A DNA stretch of 64,000 bases, taken from assembly GCF_028737215.1 (NCBI RefSeq), contig NZ_JAQZAM010000016.1, forward strand, positions 1 to 64,000, in the 5' to 3' direction. Source of the stretch: Actinomycetospora chibensis. Its GTDB lineage: Bacteria; Actinomycetota; Actinomycetes; Mycobacteriales; Pseudonocardiaceae. This document shows, piece after piece, positions 7,686 to 15,114 of the stretch; position 1 is the first letter of the stretch; each line of letters begins with the position of its first letter. The notes below the pieces were generated by a model that ran no database searches, was not told where the DNA came from, and worked only from the letters and a program-made list of their open reading frames with translations. The translations under genes were made by a program, and so were the position numbers.

Positions 7686-9416
7686 CTAGCTGCTGGTCCG
7701 GGTCTCGCGCACGAGGGCCACCACGACGGCGAGCAGCACGAGACCGGTGGCCGGGGCGATGATCGTCCACGGTGCCCGCTCGACGTAGGCGAGGGAGTCC
7801 GCGAGCACTGCGCCCCACTCCGGCGAGTCGGGTGCGGCACCCAGGCCGAGGAAGCTCAGCGCGGCGATCCCGAGCGCGGCGTGCGGCACCCGCGCCAGAC
7901 CGTGGCGCGTCACCGGGCCGACGACCGCGGGCAGGACGTGGCGCCGGGCGATGCGGGCGGGCGACGCGCCGGCCAGGACCGCGGCGCGGACGTAGCCCGA
8001 GGCGCGGGCCTCGGCGGCGAGTGTCCGCGCGTGCACGGCGAGGGGCACCCAGCCGACCGCCGCGACCGCGATCGCCGCGCCCAGCAGTCCCGGCCCGGCG
8101 ATCGCGGCGACGACGAGCCCGACGACGACGGGCGGCAGCGCGTTGAGGACGTCGGCCGCACCGGCGCGGGTCGAGCGTGCCCCGACGCCGACGAGCAGGC
8201 CGACGACCAGGCACGTCGCCGTCACCGCGACCGCGGTGCCCACCGTGAGCAGGGCACCGTGCGCGACCCGGGCCCACAGGTCGCGGCCGAGGGCGTCGGC
8301 ACCCAGCGGCACCGACCACGACGGCGGGGCGAGCCGGCGGCCCTCGACCACGGCCGACGGGTCGCGGGGCAGCCCGGCCACCACGACGGCCGCGAGCACC
8401 CCGGCGGCGACCCACGGGGCCCACGAGCGGGCCCCGCCACCGGGGAGCGGCACGCCCGCGGGGAGCTCGCCGCCCGAGCGGGCGGGACCGAGCAGCGCCC
8501 GGTGCACGAGCACGCCGACGCCGCCGAGGCCCAGCCCGAGCAGCACCAGCAGCATCACCGCGGCCTGGGCGACCGGCAGGTCCTGGGCGAGCACGGCGTC
8601 CAGCGCCGTCGAACCGACGCCCGGCACGCCGAAGAGCTCCTCGACGGCGACGGCGCTGCCGAGCAGGCCGACGACCAGCAGCGCGATCTGGGGCACCGCC
8701 GTGGCCACCGCACGCCGGGCGACGCCGAGCGCGATCGTCGCCGGCCGCGTGCCCCACGACCGCCACGTGCGTACCCACGGCTCGGCCAGCGCCGACTCCG
8801 TCGCCGACGACAGCATCCGCGCGAGCAGGCCGCCGGCGGGCAGGCCGAGCGCGAGCGCCGGGAGCACGAGGTGCACCGGACCGGAGAACCCGGTACTGGG
8901 CAGCAGCCCCCACGCGACGGCGACGACGGCGACGAGCACGGCCCCCAGCGCGATCTCGGGCACCGCACCCAGGACCGAGGCGACCAGCGCGCTCCCGCGA
9001 CCCGCGTCGCCGGTCCCGCGGCGGGCCGCCCGCGCCGCGCCCGGCGCGAGCAGACCGAGCGCCGCGACGGCGGCGACGACCGCGGCCGCGACGGCCAGCG
9101 TCAGCGAGACCCCGATCGCGGCGAGCACCCCCGGGGCGACCGGGCCCCGCGAGACCCACGAGGTGCCGAGATCGCCGGTGACCACCCCGCCGAGCCAGCC
9201 GAGTGCTCCGCCGACCGGGTTCGTCGGCAGGTCCAGCTCGGCGCGCAGGGCGTCGAGCGTCGCCGGGTCGACCCCGCGCTCGGGGTAGCGGGTGCGCAGG
9301 ACGGTCGCAGCGGGGTCGGTGTCCCACAGCCAGGGCAGCGCGGCGATCACGACGGTGAGCAGGACGACCGCCAGCCCGGTCGAGACCCAGGGCAGGAGCC
9401 GCCGCGCGGCGGTCAT
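7686..9416 (-). CDS. Fused DppB-DppC type ABC permease
   Basis: A 576-residue membrane protein that carries both permease subunits of a peptide/nickel ABC importer in one chain. Residues about 1-310 resemble DppB/NikB (TDPAATVLRTRYPERG, PTNPVGGALGWLGGVVTGDLGTSW, and LFGVPGVGSTALDAVLAQDLPVAQA). Residues about 340-576 resemble DppC/NikC (PLGADALGRDLWARVAHGALLTVGTA, the coupling stretch AAVLAGASPARIARRHVLPAVVGPV, and ALSFLGLGAAPDSPEWGAVLADS). The two are normally separate proteins. The start overlaps the lipoprotein stop by 4 bp. The substrate is unknown; nickel, cobalt or a metal chelate is suggested by the neighbourhood only. Confidence 0.85.
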   Translation of the reverse strand: MTAARRLLPWVSTGLAVVLLTVVIAALPWLWDTDPAATVLRTRYPERGVDPATLDALRAELDLPTNPVGGALGWLGGVVTGDLGTSWVSRGPVAPGVLAAIGVSLTLAVAAAVVAAVAALGLLAPGAARAARRGTGDAGRGSALVASVLGAVPEIALGAVLVAVVAVAWGLLPSTGFSGPVHLVLPALALGLPAGGLLARMLSSATESALAEPWVRTWRSWGTRPATIALGVARRAVATAVPQIALLVVGLLGSAVAVEELFGVPGVGSTALDAVLAQDLPVAQAAVMLLVLLGLGLGGVGVLVHRALLGPARSGGELPAGVPLPGGGARSWAPWVAAGVLAAVVVAGLPRDPSAVVEGRRLAPPSWSVPLGADALGRDLWARVAHGALLTVGTAVAVTATCLVVGLLVGVGARSTRAGAADVLNALPPVVVGLVVAAIAGPGLLGAAIAVAAVGWVPLAVHARTLAAEARASGYVRAAVLAGASPARIARRHVLPAVVGPVTRHGLARVPHAALGIAALSFLGLGAAPDSPEWGAVLADSLAYVERAPWTIIAPATGLVLLAVVVALVRETRTSS

Positions 9417-10909
9417 CGCCGGGTCGAGCCCGTGATCAGGAACTGCTCGTTCGGGTCCTCGGCCACGCCGGTGACGCCGGCGCCCACGCCGACCCGCGCG
9501 CGTTCGGTGACGTGCGGGACGACCGCGTCGGCGCCGAGCACCCGGCTCTCCACCTCGAGCGCGGCGCGGCGGCGGGCCTCGACGTCGCTGGTCGCCGCTC
9601 CCGTGGCGAGGCGCGCGTCGGTGGCGGGGTCGCAGTAGCGGGCCTGGTTGTAGCTGCCGGCGCACGAGAAGTCGCTGGCCAGGTATCCCACCGGGTCGCC
9701 GGTGTCGAGCTGCTGCGAGCGGCTGATGATCACCGCGTCGAAGGCGCCGGTGCCGAGCCGGGCCTCGAACGCCGAGCTCTCGAGCACCGTGACATCGACG
9801 GTGAACCCGGCGCGGCGCAGGGCGTCGGCGTCGGCCGCGGCGATCTCGGGGAGCTCGGCACGGTCGGAGTAGGTCGCGAGGCGGATCCGTTGTCCGGCCG
9901 GCGGAGTCGGAGGTGTGACGGGATGCGGGGGACGGGCGCCGGGAGCACCAGCCCACGGGGTGGCCGGACCGAACAGGCCGGCGGCGGCGTCCGCGCGCCC
10001 CTCGTAGATCGTGCCGGCGACGTCGACGGTGCCGATCGCGGTGCGGGCCGCGGCACGTACACCGGGGTCGGCGAACACCGGCGAGCGCTGGTCGAGGTAC
10101 ACCGCGACGCTGCGCGGCAGCGGGACGCCGACCACCTGCTGCGGCGGCGCGATCGCGGCCACCTGGGAGACCGGGATCGCCTCGGCGACGTCCAGCTCCC
10201 CGGCCCGCAGACCGTTGGCGCGGGCGACGCCGTCGGCGAGGAACCGCGCGTCGATGCCGGGCGCGGCCACCGGGCCGCGCCACGAGGTCGGGTTGGCGTC
10301 GAGGGCGGCCCCGGTGGAGCCGTCGACGCGCGTGAGCACGAACGGGCCGGTGCCGGCGCGGACGGGGCTCGGGCGGGTGGGGTCGGCGTAGGCGCCCGGC
10401 GCGAGGATCACGAGCTCCGGCGACGCCAGGCGCTGGGGGAGCACCGGGTCGGGCGCGGGCGTCGTCACCACGACGCCGTCGGGCCCGTCGACCCGCGCGG
10501 TGAGGGCGGGCCCCGTCCCGGCGAGCGAGGCCAGCGCGCGGGGCGTCGGGGTGGCCGCGGCCGCGCGGGTGAGGCTGCCGACGACGGCGTCCGGGGTCAG
10601 TGGCGTGCCGTCGTGGAAGGTGACGCCGGGACGCACGGTGAAGCGCCACTGCGTGGGCGCGACCTGCGCCCAGGCGGTCGCGAGCGCCGGCGTCGGCGTG
10701 CCGCCCTCGAGGACCACCAGCGGCTCGGTGACGCCGAGCCGCGTCGCGAGCGTCGCCTCGTTGCCGTACGGCGAGAGGCCCGACGTGGGCGGGAACGACA
10801 GTCCCACCCGCAGCCGGCCGTCCGCGGGGTCGCCGCCTCCGGAGCCGCTGAAGCAGCCGGTGAGGGCGAGACCGAGGACGGCCAGGACGACGGCCAGCCG
10901 GCGGGTCAT
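9413..10909 (-). CDS. ABC substrate-binding lipoprotein (peptide/nickel type)
   Basis: A 498-residue extracytoplasmic solute-binding protein of family 5. The lipoprotein signal is MTRRLAVVLAVLGLALTGC with the lipobox cysteine at residue 19. The family core is seen in LSPYGNEATLATRLGVTEPLV, the WRFTVRPGVTFHDGTPLTPDAV signature and TGPFVLTRVDG. It delivers ligand to the fused permease, encoded next with a 4-bp overlap. Members bind oligopeptides, nickel, opines or metallophores; sequence reading cannot choose. It overlaps the MFS gene upstream by 4 bp, so all genes from 13738 down to 7686 form one coupled operon. Confidence 0.88.
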   Translation of the reverse strand: MTRRLAVVLAVLGLALTGCFSGSGGGDPADGRLRVGLSFPPTSGLSPYGNEATLATRLGVTEPLVVLEGGTPTPALATAWAQVAPTQWRFTVRPGVTFHDGTPLTPDAVVGSLTRAAAATPTPRALASLAGTGPALTARVDGPDGVVVTTPAPDPVLPQRLASPELVILAPGAYADPTRPSPVRAGTGPFVLTRVDGSTGAALDANPTSWRGPVAAPGIDARFLADGVARANGLRAGELDVAEAIPVSQVAAIAPPQQVVGVPLPRSVAVYLDQRSPVFADPGVRAAARTAIGTVDVAGTIYEGRADAAAGLFGPATPWAGAPGARPPHPVTPPTPPAGQRIRLATYSDRAELPEIAAADADALRRAGFTVDVTVLESSAFEARLGTGAFDAVIISRSQQLDTGDPVGYLASDFSCAGSYNQARYCDPATDARLATGAATSDVEARRRAALEVESRVLGADAVVPHVTERARVGVGAGVTGVAEDPNEQFLITGSTRR

Positions 10910-12177
10910 GGGGAGTTCCTCTCGGCGGAGGTCAGGGAGTGGTCGGGCTGCAGGGCGGGGACACGGCGCACGAGGACGCCCATGACGACGGCGCTGGCCA
11001 GGGGCAGGGCCGCCGTGACGGCCCAGGGCAGGGCGGGCGGTCCCTGGGCCTCGAGCAGGGAGCCGAGCAGGGCGCTCCCGCCGAGCACGGCGAGGCCGCC
11101 GCCGGACGCGAGCACGCCGAAGTACGCGCCGAGACGCCGCTCGCCGGCGAGGCGCCCGACGGCGTCCTGCGCCACCGGCACGACGGTCATCTGTCCGAGC
11201 GTCAGGAGCACGACGAAGACGACCGCGGGCACCGGGCCCGCAGTCCCGAACCCGATGAGCACGGCGGTCGCCGCGAAGGCGAGAGCGAGCACGCCGAACC
11301 CCACGGGCAGCGCGCGGGCCCCGAGACGGCGGCGCACCAGCTCGGCCAGCGGGACCTGCCCGAGCACCACGAGCACCGCGGACAGGACGAAGAGCACGCC
11401 GAGCATCCCGGCCGCCCCGCCGCGCTCCAGCTCGACCGGCAGCGCGAGGTAGAGCTGGTTGTAGCTGAGCAGCCAGGTCGAGTAGGCGGCGGTGAACGCC
11501 AGGAACGCGGGGTTGCTCAGCACCTCGCCCCACCCCGCGAGCACGGGCTCGCCGGCGTGCGCCGCGGGTCGTCGTGGCATCCCGCGGGCGAAGGCGACGA
11601 GGACGACGACGAACACCCCGGCCGCGGCGAGCGTGGTGGCCGCGAAGTCGACGGTGAGCAGCAGCGACCCGATCACGGGGCCGAGGACGACGCCGACCTC
11701 GCCGGCGACGCCGAACATCGCGAACGCCTCGCTGCGGGTCGGCCCGTCGTCGCGCTCCAGCTCCCCGGCGCGCCGGGCCAGCTCGGCTTCGACGGCCGGC
11801 GAGAACAGGGCGGCGGCGAAGCCCGTCGCCACCGTCCCGGCGACGAGCAGGACCGCGCCGTCGGCCAGCGCCAGCAGCAGGAATCCGAGGATCCGCACGC
11901 CGAACCCGGTCAGCGCGACCGGGCGGGTGCCGAAGCGGTCGGCGAGCGCGCCGCCGACGAAGAACAGCCCCTGCTGGCTGAAGGTGCGCAGGCCGAGCAG
12001 GAGCCCGACGAGCGCGCCGCCGAACCCGAGGTCGCGGGTGAGGTGCAGCGCGAAGAACGGCAGCACCAGGTAGAAGCCGGTGTTGAACGCGAGCTGGCCG
12101 AGCACGATCAGCCGGATCGGGCCGGGCAGCTCGGAGAGCCGTCCCAGGACCGACCAGCGGCGCAGGAGCGTCGTCAC
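10906..12177 (-). CDS. MFS transporter embedded in the ABC operon
   Basis: A 423-residue major-facilitator protein with about 12 hydrophobic segments. The loop 2-3 signature is present as GGALADRFGTRPVALTG, and the mid-protein copy lies near AELVRRRLGARALPVGFG. The start GTG overlaps the upstream ATPase stop (GTGA) and its stop overlaps the lipoprotein start, so it is made in fixed ratio with the importer. A drug-efflux-like MFS inside an opine/nickel-type ABC operon recalls metallophore systems where an MFS protein exports the chelator and the ABC importer recovers it; this is inference, since no biosynthetic gene is present. Confidence 0.85.
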   Translation of the reverse strand: MTTLLRRWSVLGRLSELPGPIRLIVLGQLAFNTGFYLVLPFFALHLTRDLGFGGALVGLLLGLRTFSQQGLFFVGGALADRFGTRPVALTGFGVRILGFLLLALADGAVLLVAGTVATGFAAALFSPAVEAELARRAGELERDDGPTRSEAFAMFGVAGEVGVVLGPVIGSLLLTVDFAATTLAAAGVFVVVLVAFARGMPRRPAAHAGEPVLAGWGEVLSNPAFLAFTAAYSTWLLSYNQLYLALPVELERGGAAGMLGVLFVLSAVLVVLGQVPLAELVRRRLGARALPVGFGVLALAFAATAVLIGFGTAGPVPAVVFVVLLTLGQMTVVPVAQDAVGRLAGERRLGAYFGVLASGGGLAVLGGSALLGSLLEAQGPPALPWAVTAALPLASAVVMGVLVRRVPALQPDHSLTSAERNSP

Positions 12178-12953
12178 CCCATGACCTCCACCGGCAGCAC
12201 GGCGTCGAGCAGGGCTCGGGTGGCCTCGGCGGAGGGATGCGCGAACACCGCGGCGATCGGACCCGTCTCGACGACGCGGCCCGCGTCCAGCACCGCGACA
12301 TCGGCGCAGAGCCGCGACGCGATGCCGAGGTCGTGGCTCACGAGCAGCAGCTGCGTGCCCGAGGCCCGAACGAGGTCGCCGACGAGCGCCACCAGGCGGC
12401 GCCGCGTCGTGGGGTCCACGGCGCTGAACGGCTCGTCGGCGATCAGGACGTCCGGACGCGGCGCGAGTGCTCGGGCCAGGGCGATGCGCTGGCGCTCGCC
12501 GCCGGAGAACGCCGCGGGCCGGCGCTTCGCGACGGCCGGGTCGAGGCCGACGGCGTCGAGGAGCTGGGCGACCCGGGCGCCGTGGTCGCCTCCGACGCCG
12601 AGGCACTCGAGGGGTTCGCGGACGCTCGCGCCGACGGGCAGCCGCGGGTCGAGCGAGCTGCCGGGGTCCTGGGGGACGACGCCGACCGAGCGCCGCAGGG
12701 CTCCCGGCGACCGGGGTGACACCGCCTCCCCGCGGAACCGGACCGTGCCCGCGTCCGGCGCCTCGAGGGCGAGCAGCAGCCGCAGCAGCGTCGACTTGCC
12801 CGAGCCGGACGCACCGACGATCGCGAGGTCGCGGCCGGCGGGCACCTCGAGGTCGATCCTGTTGATCGCCGTGCGCGTCACCCGGCGCCACGGCCGGTCA
12901 CCCGGTACCGAGTAGCGGCGGGTGACGCCCTCGAGGGCGAAGGTGGCGGTCAC
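12174..12953 (-). CDS. ABC ATPase (DppF/NikE type)
   Basis: A 259-residue ATP-binding subunit of the importer. Walker A is GASGSGKST (about residue 46), the Q-loop PQDPGSSLDPRLPVG is typical of DppF/OppF subunits, the signature reads FSGGERQR and Walker B is VLIADEPFSAVDP, followed by the switch His in LLLVSHDLGIA. The short C-terminus (ATRALLDAVLPVEVMG) lacks the full Cys-rich oligopeptide tail. GTG start and GTGA overlaps on both sides couple it to the other ATPase and to the MFS gene. Confidence 0.9.
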   Translation of the reverse strand: MTATFALEGVTRRYSVPGDRPWRRVTRTAINRIDLEVPAGRDLAIVGASGSGKSTLLRLLLALEAPDAGTVRFRGEAVSPRSPGALRRSVGVVPQDPGSSLDPRLPVGASVREPLECLGVGGDHGARVAQLLDAVGLDPAVAKRRPAAFSGGERQRIALARALAPRPDVLIADEPFSAVDPTTRRRLVALVGDLVRASGTQLLLVSHDLGIASRLCADVAVLDAGRVVETGPIAAVFAHPSAEATRALLDAVLPVEVMG

Positions 12954-13738
12954 GCCCGCACCTCCGGCACCGACAGCCGCGCGGCCTCGACCAGCTCTCG
13001 CGTGACCTCGTGCCCCGGCGCGGCGAGGACCTCGGGCACGGGGCCGGACTCGACGACGCGCCCGCCGGCGAGGACCACCACGTGCCCGCACACCGCGGCG
13101 AGCACCCCGAGGTCGTGGGTGACGAGGAGCAGCGCGGTTCCCGTGGCGGTCAGGGAGCGGTCGAGCCGGTCGAGCAGGGCGCGGGCCACGGGCGGGTCGA
13201 GCGCGGCGGTCGGCTCGTCGGCCACGAGCAGACGGGACCGGCAGGCCAGCGCGGCGGCGAGGGCGACCCGCTGACGCTGCCCACCGGAGAGCTGCGCCGG
13301 GCGGGCGCGCGCCAGCTCGGCGGGCAGGTCGACCTCGGCGAGGAGCTCGGCGACCCGCGCTCGGGCTCCGGCGCGGTCGAGCCCCTGGTGACGACGCAGC
13401 GGCATCGCGAGCTGGCGGCCGACCGGCAGCAGCGGGTGCAGGGCCACGGCGGAGTCCTGGGCGACGAGCGCGACGTCGCGCCCGCGGACGTCGGCGAGGC
13501 CGGTCTCGGACGCGCCGACCAGCTCGGTGCCCGCGACGCGCACGCTGCCGGTGGCCGTCGCCCCGGGCGGCAGGAGTCCGGCGACGGCGGCGGCGGTCAG
13601 GGACTTGCCCGCGCCCGACGGCCCGACGACGCCCCACCGCTCGCCGTCCCCGATCCGGAGGGCGAGACCGTCGACCCCGGGCGTCCCGCCGACGAGCACC
13701 CGGAGATCACGGGTCTCGGCGATCGCGGCGGTCGACAT
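12950..13738 (-). CDS. ABC ATPase (DppD/NikD type), first gene of the operon
   Basis: A 262-residue ATP-binding subunit with Walker A GPSGAGKS (about residue 40), signature LSGGQRQR, Walker B LLVADEPTAALDP and switch His in LLVTHDLGVL. It forms a heterodimer with the next ATPase to drive the fused permease. The ATG at 13738 is preceded by a -10 box TAGGGT (13747-13752) with 8 nt between, so the message may be leaderless. Two inverted repeats lie 40-78 bp upstream, in the intergenic region shared with the divergent cbtBA operon. Confidence 0.9.
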   Translation of the reverse strand: MSTAAIAETRDLRVLVGGTPGVDGLALRIGDGERWGVVGPSGAGKSLTAAAVAGLLPPGATATGSVRVAGTELVGASETGLADVRGRDVALVAQDSAVALHPLLPVGRQLAMPLRRHQGLDRAGARARVAELLAEVDLPAELARARPAQLSGGQRQRVALAAALACRSRLLVADEPTAALDPPVARALLDRLDRSLTATGTALLLVTHDLGVLAAVCGHVVVLAGGRVVESGPVPEVLAAPGHEVTRELVEAARLSVPEVRA

Positions 13739-13777
13739 CGGCCGAGACCCTATGCCAGCTCTGTGGAGGTGCGAGCT

Positions 13778-13816
13778 GTGCGTTACAACGCACTGATGCA
13801 GCAGCATGTCTGCATC
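13778..13816. promoter_or_regulatory. Two adjacent inverted repeats upstream of the ABC operon
   Basis: GTGCGTT-AC-AACGCAC at 13778-13793 and GATGCAG-N8-CTGCATC at 13795-13816 are perfect inverted repeats lying just behind the probable promoter of the ABC operon (-10 TAGGGT at 13747-13752 on the minus strand). They are candidate sites for a metal or ligand-sensing repressor. They match no consensus I can name. Confidence 0.45.
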
Positions 13817-13892
13817 TGTTGCCAGTTGGCGGCAGCAGAGTGGCGGGGGGGCGTCTGACTCCGATGTGACACGCGCTGCTCAGGACACATAC

Positions 13893-13941
13893 CTCATCAC
13901 CTGCTGAGGTGTTGACGATCGTTGCGCGAGCCACCTACGTT
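13893..13941 (+). promoter_or_regulatory. cbtBA promoter with shared 20-bp motif
   Basis: CTCATCACCTGCTGAGGTGT (13893-13912) contains ACCTCA-N8-TGAGGT and repeats the element at 3959-3978. It runs into a -35 box TTGACG (13912-13917), with an 18-nt spacer to a -10 box TACGTT (13936-13941). A regulator bound to the motif would cover the -35 element. No cobalamin riboswitch consensus is visible in the roughly 50-nt leader. Confidence 0.6.
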
Positions 13942-14000
13942 CGCAACCGTCGCCGCCCGGTGTGGACGGTGACGTCGTCGTGCGCCCCGAGGAGAACCCC

Positions 14001-14213
14001 GTGACCACTGCCGGTGCCGTCGCCCGCGCCAAGGCCACCGCCGTCCCCGCGTCGGAGACCCTGCCCTGGCTGATCAGTGCCGTCCTCGTCGGACTGGCGC
14101 TCTACTTCTTCATCGGCATCGACCAGGGTGCTGTCTCCGTCTTCGGCGACACGAGCTACGTCCACGAGCTCGCCCACGACGCCCGCCACTTCCTCGGCTT
14201 CCCCTGCCACTGA
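14001..14213 (+). CDS. cbtB: CbtB, small subunit of cobalt transporter
   Basis: A 70-residue protein with one transmembrane helix (LPWLISAVLVGLALYFFIGIDQG) and the family's His-rich C-terminus VHELAHDARHFLGFPCH, thought to bind Co(II). CbtB pairs with CbtA in B12-linked cobalt uptake. The GTG at 14001 is fixed by a strong GAGGAG box at 13989-13994. An earlier in-frame start would only add unlike residues. The promoter and a shared regulatory motif lie upstream; cbtA follows after 46 bp. Confidence 0.9.
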   Translation: MTTAGAVARAKATAVPASETLPWLISAVLVGLALYFFIGIDQGAVSVFGDTSYVHELAHDARHFLGFPCH

Positions 14214-14259
14214 GCCCGGCTCGGTCGGCACCGACGTCCTCAGGGAAGAGAGGGTCCTG

Positions 14260-15114
14260 ATGGAGGCACGCTCGTTCGTGCTCCGTGGTGTGGTCGCCGG
14301 CGGTGTCGCCGGGCTCGTCGCCTGGCTGTTCGCGCTCGTCTTCGCCGAGCCCCAGATCGAGGCCGCGATCGCCTACGAGGAGGGTCGCGGCGAGGCCGAG
14401 CAGGCCCTGGCCGTCGCGGGCGGCGCGGCCCCGGCAGGGGGAGCCGAGGAGGAGATCGTCAGCCGCGGCGTCCAGGCCACCCTCGGGGTCGGCATCGGGA
14501 TGGTCGGCATCGGGATCGCGGTGGGCCTGCTGTTCGCCGTTGCCTACACGCTGCTGCACGGCCGGGTGGCGCTGCGGCCGCGGGTGCTCGCGCTCCTGGT
14601 CGCCGGCGCCGGCTTCCTGACGATCTACGCGACGCCGTTCGTCAAGTACCCGGCCAGCCCGCCCGCGGTGGGCAGCGACGAGACCATCGGCGACCGCACC
14701 GCGCTGTACCTGGTGATGGTGATCGGCTCGCTGGTGTTCCTCGCCGCCGCCGTCGCCGTGACGCGGCTGTTGCGGGAGCGTCTCGGGACGTGGAACGCCG
14801 TCCTGGTCGGCGGCGTCGTGTACGTCGCCCTCGCGGCGATCCTCATGTCGGTGCTGCCGGGTCTCGGCGAGCTGACGATCAACGTCGTCGAGAGCGGCCC
14901 GCGCGTCTCCGAGACGCCGCTGCCGCTGCGGGACGCCTCGGGGGCGATCCTCTACCCGGGCTTCGACGCCGACGTCCTCTACTCCTTCCGCGTCGCGTCC
15001 TTCACCGCGCAGGCCCTGCTGTGGGGCGTGCTCGGTCTCGTGTTCGGCGGCCTGGTCGAGCGCCGGATCGCCAGGGAGACCGCCGACCGGGCCACGGAGG
15101 CCTCCGCGTTCTAG
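14260..15114 (+). CDS. cbtA: CbtA, cobalt transporter membrane subunit
   Basis: A 284-residue integral membrane protein of the CbtA family, predicted cobalt transporter of cobalamin-producing bacteria. It begins LRGVVAGGVAGLVAWLFALVFAEPQIEAAIAYE, the usual first helix with Glu/Gln residues, then has about six further hydrophobic segments, including ATPFVKYPASPPAVG, a typical family loop, and a C-terminal helix FTAQALLWGVLGLVFGGLVERR. The ATG at 14260 has GAGAGG upstream. Its stop codon and that of the convergent feoB gene share the sequence CTAG (15111-15114). Confidence 0.9.
   Translation: MEARSFVLRGVVAGGVAGLVAWLFALVFAEPQIEAAIAYEEGRGEAEQALAVAGGAAPAGGAEEEIVSRGVQATLGVGIGMVGIGIAVGLLFAVAYTLLHGRVALRPRVLALLVAGAGFLTIYATPFVKYPASPPAVGSDETIGDRTALYLVMVIGSLVFLAAAVAVTRLLRERLGTWNAVLVGGVVYVALAAILMSVLPGLGELTINVVESGPRVSETPLPLRDASGAILYPGFDADVLYSFRVASFTAQALLWGVLGLVFGGLVERRIARETADRATEASAF

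Noticed and set aside
7375-10649. Long overlapping reading frames of 600-990 codons on both strands
   Set aside because: They are shadows produced by high GC content: Arg/Ala/Pro-rich, without domains, and they lie over genes with clear motifs in another frame.
13742-14000. Cobalamin riboswitch before cbtB
   Set aside because: The B12-box consensus and conserved core strings are not present, and the predicted transcript leader is only about 50 nt, too short for this riboswitch.
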